Assembly: GCA_045627805.1 (NCBI GenBank)
Contig: JAZQOJ010000118.1
Span: 1 to 50,944 of the forward strand
Length of the DNA stretch: 50,944 bases
Origin: UBA1756 sp045627805
GTDB lineage: Bacteria > Bacteroidota > Bacteroidia > Bacteroidales > WCHB1-69
Direction of reading: 5' to 3'
Part shown: one piece after another, positions 9,046 to 17,722 of the stretch
How positions within the stretch are numbered: position 1 is the stretch's first letter
Layout: each line of letters opens with the position of its first letter
The notes under the pieces: model-generated
The model's database searches: none
What the model was told of the DNA's origin: nothing
What the model saw: the letters and a program-made list of their open reading frames with translations, nothing else
Translations under genes and position numbers: made by a program

Positions 9046-10698
9046 TTAATAAGAGAACTGGCTACCGCCCACAAATTCGCGCAGAATCGAGGTGCCGGGA
9101 ATATTTTCGCGCTCAATAGATTTGAAATAGGAAAGGAATTTAAGCAGACGGCACGCTTCGGCGTACTCGGGCACGTTTTCGGGCACGTCGCGCAGAACCG
9201 GCACCGCATAGGGCTTCAAAATTCCCAATTCAAAGATGAGAGCCGAATTAACCATCACATCAGCATTTTCCTGAAACGGGAAGATGTTGCGGACCTCACC
9301 GTTTCGCACGCTTTGCCAGCGGCGCAACGTGTCAAGCGCCGAGTAACCGCGGTACTTGTGGTCGCGTACGATTCTGCGAATCAGGCGGTTGTCGGTTGTG
9401 GGAATGGGATTCTGCGAATCAATGGAAATGGAGGTGAGGGCGGAAACGAAAATCTTGTACTTGCTTTCGTCGGGAATGGTTTCCGTAAGTCGCGGATTCA
9501 AGCAATGGATACCTTCTATAATCAGGATGGAATTCTCTTTCATCTGCACCTTTTTGCCCAGCCACAATTTCTTTCCCGAAGGGAAATCGAAAGTGGGAAG
9601 CTCTACCTCCTCGCCTGCCATCAGACGTTGCAGCGTATCGTTAAACAGCTTCAAATCAATGGCTTCCAATGCCTCAAAATCGTACTGCCCATCGGCATCC
9701 TTGGGAGTTTCCTCGCGTTCCACGAAAAAGTCGTCAACGGAAATCTGAACCGGGCTGTAACCCTGCACTGCCAATTGCACCGAAATACGCTTGCAAGTGG
9801 TGGTTTTTCCAGAACTTGACGGGCCGCTGATCATCACCATACGCACAGAACCACGCTTGTGGATTTCTTCCGCGATTTTGGCAAACTTGTTCTCCTGAAA
9901 CGCTTCGGTCACACGGATGATGTCGGAGATCTCGCCCGACACGACCTTCTCGTTCAAATTCATCACATACGGAACGCCCAACTTCATCGCCCAATCCTTG
10001 TATTCTTTATACACGGAAAACAATTTCGGGTTTTGGCGAGTCTGTGCCAATTTTTCCGGATGCTGGCGGGACGGGATCTTCAGGAGCAGCCCGCTTTCAT
10101 ATTTTTCCAAATCAAACAGTTTCAAATAACCTGTTGATGGAAGCAGGAATCCGTAATAGTAATTGATTTTGTCATCGAGAGTGTAAATACTTGTATATAA
10201 ACGTGTTCTATATTTGAAGAGCATCGCTTTTTCCTTCATACCGTGGCGGGCATACTCGGCCAAAGCATCCGGAGTGGGCAATTCCACGCGGCTAAACGGA
10301 ATATCTCGCTGTACCAAATCCAACATCGCCTGCTTCAGTTTAGCTACCAGCTGGTCGTCAATAGGTCCATCATAATTATCTAATGCACAATACTTTCCGC
10401 TTGAAATCGAGTGTAAGATTCGCAGATTAGCAGTCGGAAGCACATCACTCACCACCTTAAAAAGCATAAAAAACAGCGAGCGCATATACATATTGTTGCC
10501 ATAAACCGAAGTGATGTCAAAGAAATGAATGATGCAGGGTTCGTGAATCTGGTAAGTGAGGTCGCGCACCTTGTTGTTCACCAGCGCACCCAGAATATCG
10601 TGCTCCAAATGGACATTCTCACTGGCCGCAATATCTTTAATGCAGGTTCCAAATTCATAATCGTGTTCCTGTTGCGTATTGATACAAAAAACTTTCAT
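9046..10698 (-). CDS. Uridine-kinase-like nucleoside kinase with N-terminal TGS-like domain
   Basis: Predicted cytoplasmic kinase of the uridine kinase/phosphoribulokinase fold. The first 60 or so residues (MKVFCINTQQ..., with DILGALVNNKVRDL) resemble a TGS/ubiquitin-like domain, followed by a threonyl-tRNA-synthetase-like second-additional-domain region, then the kinase domain with P-loop SGPSSSGKTTTCKRIS (near residue 290) and ISVDDFFVEREETP. At 550 residues this is the long architecture common in Bacteroidota and Firmicutes. The exact nucleoside is not visible. ATG at 10698 is preferred to a TTG two codons earlier. It follows uvrA by 25 bases in the same run. Confidence 0.88.
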   Translation of the reverse strand: MKVFCINTQQEHDYEFGTCIKDIAASENVHLEHDILGALVNNKVRDLTYQIHEPCIIHFFDITSVYGNNMYMRSLFFMLFKVVSDVLPTANLRILHSISSGKYCALDNYDGPIDDQLVAKLKQAMLDLVQRDIPFSRVELPTPDALAEYARHGMKEKAMLFKYRTRLYTSIYTLDDKINYYYGFLLPSTGYLKLFDLEKYESGLLLKIPSRQHPEKLAQTRQNPKLFSVYKEYKDWAMKLGVPYVMNLNEKVVSGEISDIIRVTEAFQENKFAKIAEEIHKRGSVRMVMISGPSSSGKTTTCKRISVQLAVQGYSPVQISVDDFFVEREETPKDADGQYDFEALEAIDLKLFNDTLQRLMAGEEVELPTFDFPSGKKLWLGKKVQMKENSILIIEGIHCLNPRLTETIPDESKYKIFVSALTSISIDSQNPIPTTDNRLIRRIVRDHKYRGYSALDTLRRWQSVRNGEVRNIFPFQENADVMVNSALIFELGILKPYAVPVLRDVPENVPEYAEACRLLKFLSYFKSIERENIPGTSILREFVGGSQFSY

Positions 10699-10723
10699 TT
10701 TCAATGATTCAAAATATTAATAA

Positions 10724-13558
10724 TTAATTAATTGACAATTTGTTATTCAGCACGATGCCCGTATAAGACTTCGCACACTGGGCCACCTGCTCCGGAGTAC
10801 CGGCACAGACCACGTTTCCACCGAGATCGCCGCCTTCGGGGCCCAAATCCACCACCCAGTCGGCACACTTAATGATTTCAGGATTATGCTCAATCACGAT
10901 GATGGAATTTCCCTTTTCAATCAACTGATTAAAAGCGTGATGCAGTTTGCTGATATCGTGAAAATGCAGACCTGTTGTCGGCTCGTCGAATACGAACAGC
11001 ACGTTCTGCTTCTTGTCGCCTTGAGAAAGATAGAGCGCCAGTTTCACACGCTGCGACTCGCCACCAGAGAGCGTTTGCGAGGGCTGACCCATTTTCAAAT
11101 AGCCGAGTCCGACCTCCTGTAAATAGTTCAGCTTGGTTACAATGTCAGCAACTACCTTGTGTTTATCCATAATGGAAGAAAAGAACTCAACCGCCTGATT
11201 GATAGTCATTTCAAGAATATCATAAATATCCTTTCCCTCGATTTTCACTTCAAGGACCTCATCTTTGAAACGTTTTCCGTGACATTCGGAGCACTCGATA
11301 TCCACATCGGCCATAAACTGCATTCCAACGTGAATCACGCCCTCGCCCTCGCATTCGTCGCAACGTCCGCCGGGGGTGTTGAAGGAGAAAAAGCCGGCCT
11401 TGTAGTTGCGCATTCGGGAGATGGGCTGAGCAGCATAAAGTTCGCGGATGTCGTCGTAAACTTTCAGATACATAGCCGGATTGGAGCGGGAAGATTTCCC
11501 TATCGGGTTCTGGTCCACAATCACGATTTCGGAAATCCGGCTCATATCGGCCTCAATATGATGGTGCTTCCCGACACGTTCGCTGCTCTCTTCCAACATT
11601 TTACGCACAGCCGGATAGAGAATGTCCTTGATGAGCGTGCTTTTGCCAGAGCCACTCACGCCCGTCACCACAGTGAGCACCTGCAACGGGATTTTCACAT
11701 CAATATTTTTCAAGTTGTGCTCTTTCGCGCCAAAAATCTCGATGTAATTCCGCCACGGGCGACGCACTTTCGGGACTTCGATCCGGAGAGAGTTGTCAGT
11801 GCCCGGCTTTTCCATTCCGCGGATGTAGGCCGCGGTAAGATCGTTCGACTGCTGCATCAGCTGAGCGTAGGTTCCGCAAAAAACGACCTCGCCGCCCAAG
11901 CGTCCCGCGTAGGGACCCATATCCACGATATAGTCGGCCTGACGGATGATTTCCTCATCGTGCTCAACCACGACGACGGTATTGCCAATGTCGCGCAAAT
12001 GCTTGAGAACCTGCACCAAACGGTCGGTATCACGGGGATGCAAACCGATACTCGGTTCATCAAGAATGTAAAGAGAGCCCACCAAGCTGCTTCCCAACGA
12101 GGCGGCCAGATTGATGCGCTGCGACTCACCACCCGAAAGCGACCGAGCCGCGCGATTGAGCGTGAGATAGCCCAAGCCCACATCAATCAGGAACCCGATT
12201 CGGCTCTGCAACTCTTTCAGGATATGCTTCGCAATCAGCTCTTCATTAGGATTTGAGAACCTGAATTTCTGGAAAAACTGGTAGAGATCAGCGACGGGCA
12301 TCTCAACCAGTTCCGACACCGACTTTCCGCCCACCAGCACATAATTGGCCTCCTTCCGAAGGCGGGTGCCACGGCAGTCGGGACAAAGCGTGCGACCGCG
12401 ATAGCGACTTGCCAGCACGCGATACTGGATCTTATATTTCTGTTTTTCAACAAATTCGAAGAACTGCTTGATGCCATAGACGCCTGCCTCAGGACGACCA
12501 TTCCACAACAGGTCGTACTCTTCCGGAGTCAGTTCATCCACCGCGCGATGGGGCGGGAAGTCCAGTTTCACCGCATTTTTGACGAAATAGGTTTTCCACT
12601 CATTCAACTTGTCGCCGTGCCAGCAAGCCACGGCGCCTTCAAAAACGGAAAGCTGTGGGTTAGGAATCACCAATTCGGGAGAAATTCCTTCCACCATTCC
12701 CGTGCCGCCACAAGAAGGGCAGGCACCATACGGATTATTGAAACTGAACAGGTTAACCGAGGGCTCTTCAAAATGAAGGCCATCCATTTCCATTAAGTTA
12801 CTGAAAGTCTTCAGCTTAACTTTTTCGTCAATTTCAACCTGAAGTACGCAAGTCCCCTTTCCCTCGCAAAAGGCGCTTTCCACAGAGCTGGCGATGCGAG
12901 CGCGCATATCTTCAACACTGCTCGCTTTGAAGCGGTCAATCAGAATATACAATCCGGACACCTTGCTGCGCTTGCGACCTGAAAGGAATTCGTCAATGTC
13001 AACAATTTCCTTGTTGTAAACCAGTCGGCTGTAGCCCTGCTGCTGAAGGATCACCAGCTGTTCCTGGAGCGTCCGGTCGGCGATAACATTGACCGGAGCA
13101 AGCACATAGACCTTGCTTCCGTCGGGCAGCGAGTTGATGTACTTGCACACGTCGGCGGTGCTTTCGCGCTTCACCTCCTTGTTGCTCAAGGGGGAAAAGG
13201 TGTGGCCGACACGAGCGAAGAGCAGCTTGACGTACTCATAGATTTCGGTCACCGTGCCAACCGTGGAGCGCGGGGTGCGCGAGATGACGCGCTGCTCGAT
13301 GGCGATGGCGGGCGGGATGTTCTCTATGGCCTCCACGTCGGGCTTGGAAATCTTGCCCATAAACTGGCGGGCATACGAGCTCAAGCTCTCCACATAGCGG
13401 CGCTGTCCCTCAGCGTAGAGCGTGTCGAAAGCCAAAGAGGACTTGCCCGATCCGGACAAGCCCGTGATTACAATCAATTTATTTTGAGGTATTTCAACAT
13501 CAATATTCTTGAGGTTATTGACTTTTGCCCCCTTGATGATGATTTTCTTTTCTGCCAT
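10724..13558 (-). CDS. uvrA: Excinuclease ABC subunit A
   Basis: DNA damage recognition ATPase of nucleotide excision repair; loads UvrB at lesions. Full length at 944 residues. It has two ABC ATPase modules: Walker A GLSGSGKSS (33-41) and GVSGSGKST in the C-terminal half, signatures LSGGESQRINLA and LSGGESQRVKLA, and zinc modules marked by CPSCGGTG, CPDCRGTR, CDECEGEG and CSECHGKR. It sits in the nfeD-to-miaA run, 23 bases after the nitroreductase. uvrB and uvrC are not in the window. Confidence 0.97.
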   Translation of the reverse strand: MAEKKIIIKGAKVNNLKNIDVEIPQNKLIVITGLSGSGKSSLAFDTLYAEGQRRYVESLSSYARQFMGKISKPDVEAIENIPPAIAIEQRVISRTPRSTVGTVTEIYEYVKLLFARVGHTFSPLSNKEVKRESTADVCKYINSLPDGSKVYVLAPVNVIADRTLQEQLVILQQQGYSRLVYNKEIVDIDEFLSGRKRSKVSGLYILIDRFKASSVEDMRARIASSVESAFCEGKGTCVLQVEIDEKVKLKTFSNLMEMDGLHFEEPSVNLFSFNNPYGACPSCGGTGMVEGISPELVIPNPQLSVFEGAVACWHGDKLNEWKTYFVKNAVKLDFPPHRAVDELTPEEYDLLWNGRPEAGVYGIKQFFEFVEKQKYKIQYRVLASRYRGRTLCPDCRGTRLRKEANYVLVGGKSVSELVEMPVADLYQFFQKFRFSNPNEELIAKHILKELQSRIGFLIDVGLGYLTLNRAARSLSGGESQRINLAASLGSSLVGSLYILDEPSIGLHPRDTDRLVQVLKHLRDIGNTVVVVEHDEEIIRQADYIVDMGPYAGRLGGEVVFCGTYAQLMQQSNDLTAAYIRGMEKPGTDNSLRIEVPKVRRPWRNYIEIFGAKEHNLKNIDVKIPLQVLTVVTGVSGSGKSTLIKDILYPAVRKMLEESSERVGKHHHIEADMSRISEIVIVDQNPIGKSSRSNPAMYLKVYDDIRELYAAQPISRMRNYKAGFFSFNTPGGRCDECEGEGVIHVGMQFMADVDIECSECHGKRFKDEVLEVKIEGKDIYDILEMTINQAVEFFSSIMDKHKVVADIVTKLNYLQEVGLGYLKMGQPSQTLSGGESQRVKLALYLSQGDKKQNVLFVFDEPTTGLHFHDISKLHHAFNQLIEKGNSIIVIEHNPEIIKCADWVVDLGPEGGDLGGNVVCAGTPEQVAQCAKSYTGIVLNNKLSIN

Positions 13559-13581
13559 GAAAGATGAGTGATACGAAGCTT

Positions 13582-14202
13582 TTATTTAGCGAGTCCGACG
13601 GGCTGGCCGAGGATGGCCTTTCCGTTTTTGAGACCAATGAGTTCTTTGATTTTGTCGCGCTGGATGCTGCCCAGCACTACGGTGTTCATTTTGTTAGCGG
13701 CGCAATGGAGGTACACGTTCTGGCTGACGTAGCCGGCGTCGGTGGCGCCGTAAAACGCCTTCGCCTCGTCATCCATCTGCATCTTGTCGTAGTCGGCCAC
13801 GAAGACCAGCACTACGGGTGCGGTAGCGGCGAAGGGCTGCATCACGATGTCCTTGCGGAAGTCGCCCAGCTTGACCAGTTTGAGAAGGTTCTTCTGAGCA
13901 TCGTAAAGATAGATGCCTTTTTCAATGAACACATAGACTTCTATTTCCTGGCAGTTGCGAGCGGTGGGAGCCGTGCGGCGGCCGTCCTTACGGTTGACAC
14001 CGTTGGCGGCCCAGAGCAAGTCGGAGAGTTGCTGTTGAGACAGCATCACGTCGGAGAACTCGCGGGTGGTCTGGCGATGGTCGAGTGCCTCGCTCAGCGG
14101 CATCCCGCCAGCCCGAGTGGGATCGGGCAGGCGGAGGTCTTGTGCATTCAATATCAGGGTTGCAAACATTGTAAACAAAATTGAGAATGCTATTTTTTTC
14201 AT
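13582..14202 (-). CDS. Exported SagB/ThcOx-type nitroreductase-family protein
   Basis: Single-domain flavin (FMN) oxidoreductase fold of 206 residues. Hallmarks are RQTTREFSD near the N-terminus, LLWAANGVNR, a RTAPTARNCQEIEVYVF block, and LGQPVG at the end, the pattern of SagB-type dehydrogenases. A clear signal peptide (MKK, hydrophobic core 5-18, cut near LNAQ) sends it to the periplasm, unlike classical cytosolic nitroreductases. The natural substrate is unknown; there is no TOMM or thiazole-forming gene here, so peptide oxidation is not supported. It lies 8 bases after floA and before uvrA in the same run. Confidence 0.82.
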   Translation of the reverse strand: MKKIAFSILFTMFATLILNAQDLRLPDPTRAGGMPLSEALDHRQTTREFSDVMLSQQQLSDLLWAANGVNRKDGRRTAPTARNCQEIEVYVFIEKGIYLYDAQKNLLKLVKLGDFRKDIVMQPFAATAPVVLVFVADYDKMQMDDEAKAFYGATDAGYVSQNVYLHCAANKMNTVVLGSIQRDKIKELIGLKNGKAILGQPVGLAK

Positions 14203-14210
14203 ACTAAGTA

Positions 14211-15239
14211 TTATTTGGTTTCGTTAGGTTTCTTTGTGCTCGGTGCGGTGGTTTTGGCAATGCCGTCGCGCATCTGGGTGTCGGCCTTGATGTTTTCGAG
14301 GCGATAGTAGTCCATCACGCCGAGGTTTCCGCTGCGGAACGCTTCCGCGAGAGCGAGCGGCACTTCCGCCTCCGCGAGGATGACCTTCGCGCGAGCTTCC
14401 TGGGCCTTCGCCTTCATCTCCTGTTCCTGTGCGACAGCCATCACGCGGCGCTCTTCCGCCTTGGCCTGCGCAATGTTCTTGTCGGCATTCGCCTGGTCGA
14501 TTTGCAGCATAGCGCCGATGTTCTTGCCCACGTCAATGTCGGCGATGTCAATGGAAAGGATTTCAAATGCGGTTCCCGAGTCCAGCCCCTTGGTGAGCAC
14601 CACCTTGGAAATCGAATCAGGGTTCTCGAGCACCGACTTGTAGGAGGATGCGGAGCCGATGGCGGTGACGATGCCTTCGCCGACGCGGGCGATGACGGTC
14701 TCCTCACCTGCGCCACCCACCAGCTGGCGGATGTTAGTGCGCACGGTGACACGCGCCTTCGCCACCAACTGGATGCCGTCTTTCGCGACAGCAGCGACGG
14801 GCGGCGTGTTGATGACCTTCGGGTTCACCGAAGTCTGGATGGCCTCCAGCACGTTACGGCCCGCCAAGTCGATAGCGGCGGCCGCCTTGAAATCGAGAGG
14901 GATATTGGCCTTGCCTGCCGATACGAGCGCATTCACGACGGGTTTCACGTGACCGCCAGCAAGGTAATGCGCCTCGAGCTCGTCGCGGTTCAGACGGATG
15001 CCCGCCTTGGTGCCCGTGATCATCGCGTTCACGATGACTCCCGGCGGAACCTTTCTCCAGCGCATCAGGATGAGCTGAATCAGAGAGACGTGGACACCGG
15101 AGACGAGGGCCGTGAACCACAGCCCCACCGGAACCATCCACAAGAAGAGGATCAACAGAATGACGCCGCCAATGGTCATCAGCGCAATGACGCCGGGATC
15201 AGCAGCAAGCAAAAGGATTTGCGACATAATAAAATTCAT
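14211..15239 (-). CDS. floA: Flotillin-like protein FloA
   Basis: Membrane scaffold protein of the SPFH/flotillin-like group (former UPF0365), associated with functional membrane microdomains. The 342-residue protein has an N-terminal hydrophobic stretch (about 8-55), the conserved RWRKVPPGVIVNAMITGTKA block, LEAHYLAGG, the SPFH-type core, an Ala/Glu-rich coiled region (QAKAEERRVMAVAQEQEMKA) and a short tail. The start could also be the ATG at residue 5. It is 5 bases after nfeD, and the nfeD-floA pair is the standard arrangement for this family. Confidence 0.95.
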   Translation of the reverse strand: MNFIMSQILLLAADPGVIALMTIGGVILLILFLWMVPVGLWFTALVSGVHVSLIQLILMRWRKVPPGVIVNAMITGTKAGIRLNRDELEAHYLAGGHVKPVVNALVSAGKANIPLDFKAAAAIDLAGRNVLEAIQTSVNPKVINTPPVAAVAKDGIQLVAKARVTVRTNIRQLVGGAGEETVIARVGEGIVTAIGSASSYKSVLENPDSISKVVLTKGLDSGTAFEILSIDIADIDVGKNIGAMLQIDQANADKNIAQAKAEERRVMAVAQEQEMKAKAQEARAKVILAEAEVPLALAEAFRSGNLGVMDYYRLENIKADTQMRDGIAKTTAPSTKKPNETK

Positions 15240-15244
15240 AGGTG

Positions 15245-15709
15245 TTAATTATTAAGTTTTACAAAAATTTTATTCCCTTCGATTTTCTCCACCACGATGT
15301 CGGAGTTCTCGTCAATGAGTCCAAAGGAAGAGGCCACCTCGATGGTCTCGCTTCCGAAAACGGCCTTTCCCGACGGAGCCAGGCGCGAGATGGTGCGTCC
15401 GACCGCGCCCACATACACTTCCGACTCGTCGAACTCGTTCATCTTCTTGTCGATCTCGGTTTTCAACTCACACTTGCGCCACGTGCGGCTCCGCAAAAGC
15501 AATACGATCACCACAACGCTCACCAAAAGCGTGATGACAAGCGTGATGTGTCCCGCTCTCATCCCCTTTGACGCATAGGTGCAAACCACACCTGAAATCA
15601 TTGTGAGAAAACCAATTACGCCCACCACGCCGCCGGGAATAATCAGGAATTCAAGCACTAAAGCCAAAAGGCCGAAAACAATTAAAGTGATGATAACAGA
15701 CCAACTCAT
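15245..15709 (-). CDS. Short NfeD-family membrane protein
   Basis: Partner of flotillin-like proteins. The 154-residue protein has three or four hydrophobic segments in its first 85 residues (LIVFGLLALVLEFLIIPGG; VGVIGFLTMISGVVC; LVITLLVSVVVIVLLL) and a C-terminal OB-fold NfeD domain (VGAVGRTISRLAPSGKAVFG ... IEGNKIFVKL). The PGG motif after the first helix is usual. I chose ATG at 15709; an upstream in-frame start would put seven residues over the promoter region. It lacks the protease domain of long NfeD. First gene of the minus-strand run. Confidence 0.88.
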   Translation of the reverse strand: MSWSVIITLIVFGLLALVLEFLIIPGGVVGVIGFLTMISGVVCTYASKGMRAGHITLVITLLVSVVVIVLLLRSRTWRKCELKTEIDKKMNEFDESEVYVGAVGRTISRLAPSGKAVFGSETIEVASSFGLIDENSDIVVEKIEGNKIFVKLNN

Positions 15710-15727
15710 ATTTTTTACATTTGGCTG

Positions 15728-15758
15728 CAAAGTTACATCATTTTTTGCAAAATTTCAA
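15728..15758 (-). promoter_or_regulatory. Promoter of the nfeD-floA run
   Basis: On the minus strand TTG (15756-15758), 20 bases, then TAACTTTG (15728-15735) match the Bacteroidota -33/-7 pattern, 18 bases before the nfeD start. This probably drives nfeD, floA and perhaps the genes through miaA. Confidence 0.7.
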
Positions 15759-15803
15759 TGGCCCAGCAATTTTTTAGTAAAAAAAAACGGAATCGCATTA
15801 TTT

Positions 15804-15833
15804 CAGAATTATCCCTGTTGGTCTTGTTGATTT
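15804..15833 (-). repeat. R1 repeat fragment, minus orientation
   Basis: Read on the minus strand these 30 bases match 28 of 30 positions in the R1 repeats at 45828-45857 and 49474-49503 (core AGGGATAATTCTG). It is a relic of the same repeat family, oriented towards nfeD. Confidence 0.75.
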
Positions 15834-15878
15834 ATAGGTGGGGAATTCACGATCTTCCGATAATGGAAATTGTGAAAA

Positions 15879-15926
15879 GTTGAAACAGTTAAACGGTTAT
15901 GAGATTAAATGGTGGAATGGACGAAT
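15879..15926 (+). repeat. Degenerate 8-base tandem array
   Basis: Six phased units: GTTGAAAC, AGTTAAAC, GGTTATGA, GATTAAAT, GGTGGAAT, GGACGAAT. The last units are shared with the R1 repeats at 45.7 and 49.4 kb. Confidence 0.6.
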
Positions 15927-16036
15927 GCCGCCTGCGGCGTGATAGAGGAAATTTACAGGAAATTTCGAGGAAATGATCAGGGAATTTTTCTTTTTCTTGC
16001 TGTTTCATAATGAAATAACACAATTTCATTCTCGTT

Positions 16037-16211
16037 GTTAAGAAGCTGCGCTTCTTTTCTTCCTCTTCGCTCGGCAAAGCTCAAACAAGTTTGGCTTTGC
16101 GCTCACTCATTCGTCAGTTCTCATCGTTAAGAAGCTGCGCTTCTTTTCTTCCTCTTCGTTCGGCAAAGCTCAAACAAGTTTGGCTTTGCGCTCACTCATT
16201 CGTCAGTTCTC
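16037..16211 (+). repeat. Tandem pair of 86-bp palindrome-rich units
   Basis: Units at 16037-16122 and 16126-16211 differ at one base. Each holds two hairpins: AAGAAGC-TGC-GCTTCTT, and a longer one in which GCAAAGC and CAAAC pair with GTTTG and GCTTTGC around an AA loop. Period 89 bases. Confidence 0.9.
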
Positions 16212-16535
16212 GAATCATTTCAGCGCAAAAAGTCTCAAGTTCCAAATCTGTTATGATTTTTATTAACTTACTGAATATAAATGAAATACAATGTAAAAAC
16301 GTGCCGACTGCAGCCGCCTTTAGCTCGGTTGCCTTACAAAAACGAGGAGATGCGGAGCACCCGTGCGAGGAGCGGATATTCCGCAATGCGGATACTTCCC
16401 ATTATCGGAAGATCCTAAAATTTTCGACCTGAATCAGCAAGAAGAAAAGGAAAATTTTGAAAAAAAATGAACAATTCGCGTTGTTATTGGTTAATAATGT
16501 TTGCGCAATGAAAAAAATCAAAAAAATCAACCACA

Positions 16536-17705
16536 ATGAAAATTCTTCACACGAGTGACTGGCACCTGGGCCACACACTTTACAACTACGACCGCACCGA
16601 GGAACAACTTGCAATGATTGAGCAGATGGCAGATATCGTCAGGGAGCAAAAGCCCGACGTTTTCCTGCTCTGCGGAGACGTGTACCACACCTCGCAACCA
16701 TCGGCGGCTGTGCAAACAATGTTCACGAACGCCATCGTCAAGATTCACGTTGAGAACCCGAAAATGGTCATCGTGGTAACGGCGGGCAACCACGACAGCG
16801 GAACGAAGCACGAGATTTTCCGCACGCCGTGGGCAGAGCTCGGCGTACACGCCATCGGCACATTGAACAAGGAGAATCCGGAAGACCACATCGTTGAGAT
16901 TCCAGGCAAGGGCTATGTGCTGGCCGTTCCCTACGCCAGCGAGCGGAACATTCCAGACGGTTTTTTCCAACAATTACAAGATGCCGTCGCCGAAAAGAAT
17001 GCTGACGGACTGCCCGTCGTGATGTCGGCCCACACCACCGTGAAAGGATGCGACTTCACCGGTCACGAGCACGGCTCGGAATACACGGTTGGGGGCATCG
17101 ACTCCTTCGACGTGGAACGGCTGGGCGACGGATACGACTATCTGGCCTTGGGACACATCCACCGCGAACAGTTCGTACACACAGGAAAACACAACGTCCG
17201 CTATAGCGGAACGCCCATTTCCGTAAGCTTTGACGAAGACTTCGAGCATTCGGTGAGCATCGTGGAGATCGTGAAACACGGCGAAACGCCCAAAGTTACG
17301 AAGATTGGGATCCAAAACCCGCGGCCGCTGGTGACGCTTCCCAAAAACGGCAGTTTCACCTCTTGGGAGAACGCAAAAAAGCTCCTGCGCGAATTTCCTG
17401 ACGAAAGTCCGGCCTACATCCGGCTGAACGTTGAGGTGGATGACTTCCTGCCCGCCGAAGCCAACGCCGAAGCGGAAATGCTGACGTGCCTGAAGGAATG
17501 CAGATTCTGCCACATCAACGCGAAAAGGAAGGGCTCACAGAAAAGCGATTCGAAAGCGCTGTCGGTGCAGGAACTGCAATCGGAAGAGCCCATCGAAATC
17601 GCACGGCAATACGCCGAAGACCATTGCATCGCCTTTGACGAGGAGATGAAGGAAGTTTTCAACGAAACACTTCGCTTATTGAACGAAAACGCACGCAACG
17701 AATAG
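16536..17705 (+). CDS. sbcD: Exonuclease subunit SbcD (Mre11-like)
   Basis: Nuclease subunit of SbcCD, which cuts DNA hairpins and processes double-strand breaks. The 389-residue protein carries the metallophosphatase motifs in order: TSDWHLG (D8, H10), LLCGDVYH, TAGNHDSG, MSAHTTV and LGHIHR, followed by the SbcD C-terminal capping domain. The gene starts directly after the repeat-rich stretch and is followed 17 bases later by sbcC, so the two form an operon. A hairpin nuclease next to palindrome-rich repeats may be chance. Confidence 0.95.
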   Translation: MKILHTSDWHLGHTLYNYDRTEEQLAMIEQMADIVREQKPDVFLLCGDVYHTSQPSAAVQTMFTNAIVKIHVENPKMVIVVTAGNHDSGTKHEIFRTPWAELGVHAIGTLNKENPEDHIVEIPGKGYVLAVPYASERNIPDGFFQQLQDAVAEKNADGLPVVMSAHTTVKGCDFTGHEHGSEYTVGGIDSFDVERLGDGYDYLALGHIHREQFVHTGKHNVRYSGTPISVSFDEDFEHSVSIVEIVKHGETPKVTKIGIQNPRPLVTLPKNGSFTSWENAKKLLREFPDESPAYIRLNVEVDDFLPAEANAEAEMLTCLKECRFCHINAKRKGSQKSDSKALSVQELQSEEPIEIARQYAEDHCIAFDEEMKEVFNETLRLLNENARNE

Positions 17706-17722
17706 GAAGGAGAACGCAACTT

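Larger units (their letters stand above)
15851..16414. mobile_element. Putative MITE-like element with terminal inverted repeats
   Basis: GATCTTCCGATAATGG at 15851-15866 recurs in perfect inverted form at 16399-16414. Between them are a diverged copy of the R1 core (about 15888-15990), two tandem 86-bp units (16037-16211) and a GC-rich tail with the small hairpin GCGGATATTCCGC. There is no credible gene inside and I see no target duplication outside the ends. With flanks to 15732 and 16535 this is an 800-base stretch without a gene, between nfeD and sbcD. Calling it mobile is inference from ends and content. Confidence 0.5.

Noticed and set aside
11159..12256. 365-residue open frame on the + strand opposite uvrA
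   Set aside because: It mirrors uvrA codons in a GC-rich gene, has no recognisable domain or start signal, and uvrA is intact on the other strand.
13582..14202. Part of a thiazole/oxazole-modified peptide cluster because of SagB likeness
   Set aside because: No cyclodehydratase or precursor peptide gene is nearby, and the protein is exported.
14502..15248. 248-residue open frame opposite floA
   Set aside because: His/Arg/Asp-rich composition typical of an antisense shadow; floA is complete and recognisable.
16037..16211. CRISPR-like array
   Set aside because: Only two adjacent units with a 3-base gap; no spacers and no cas genes.
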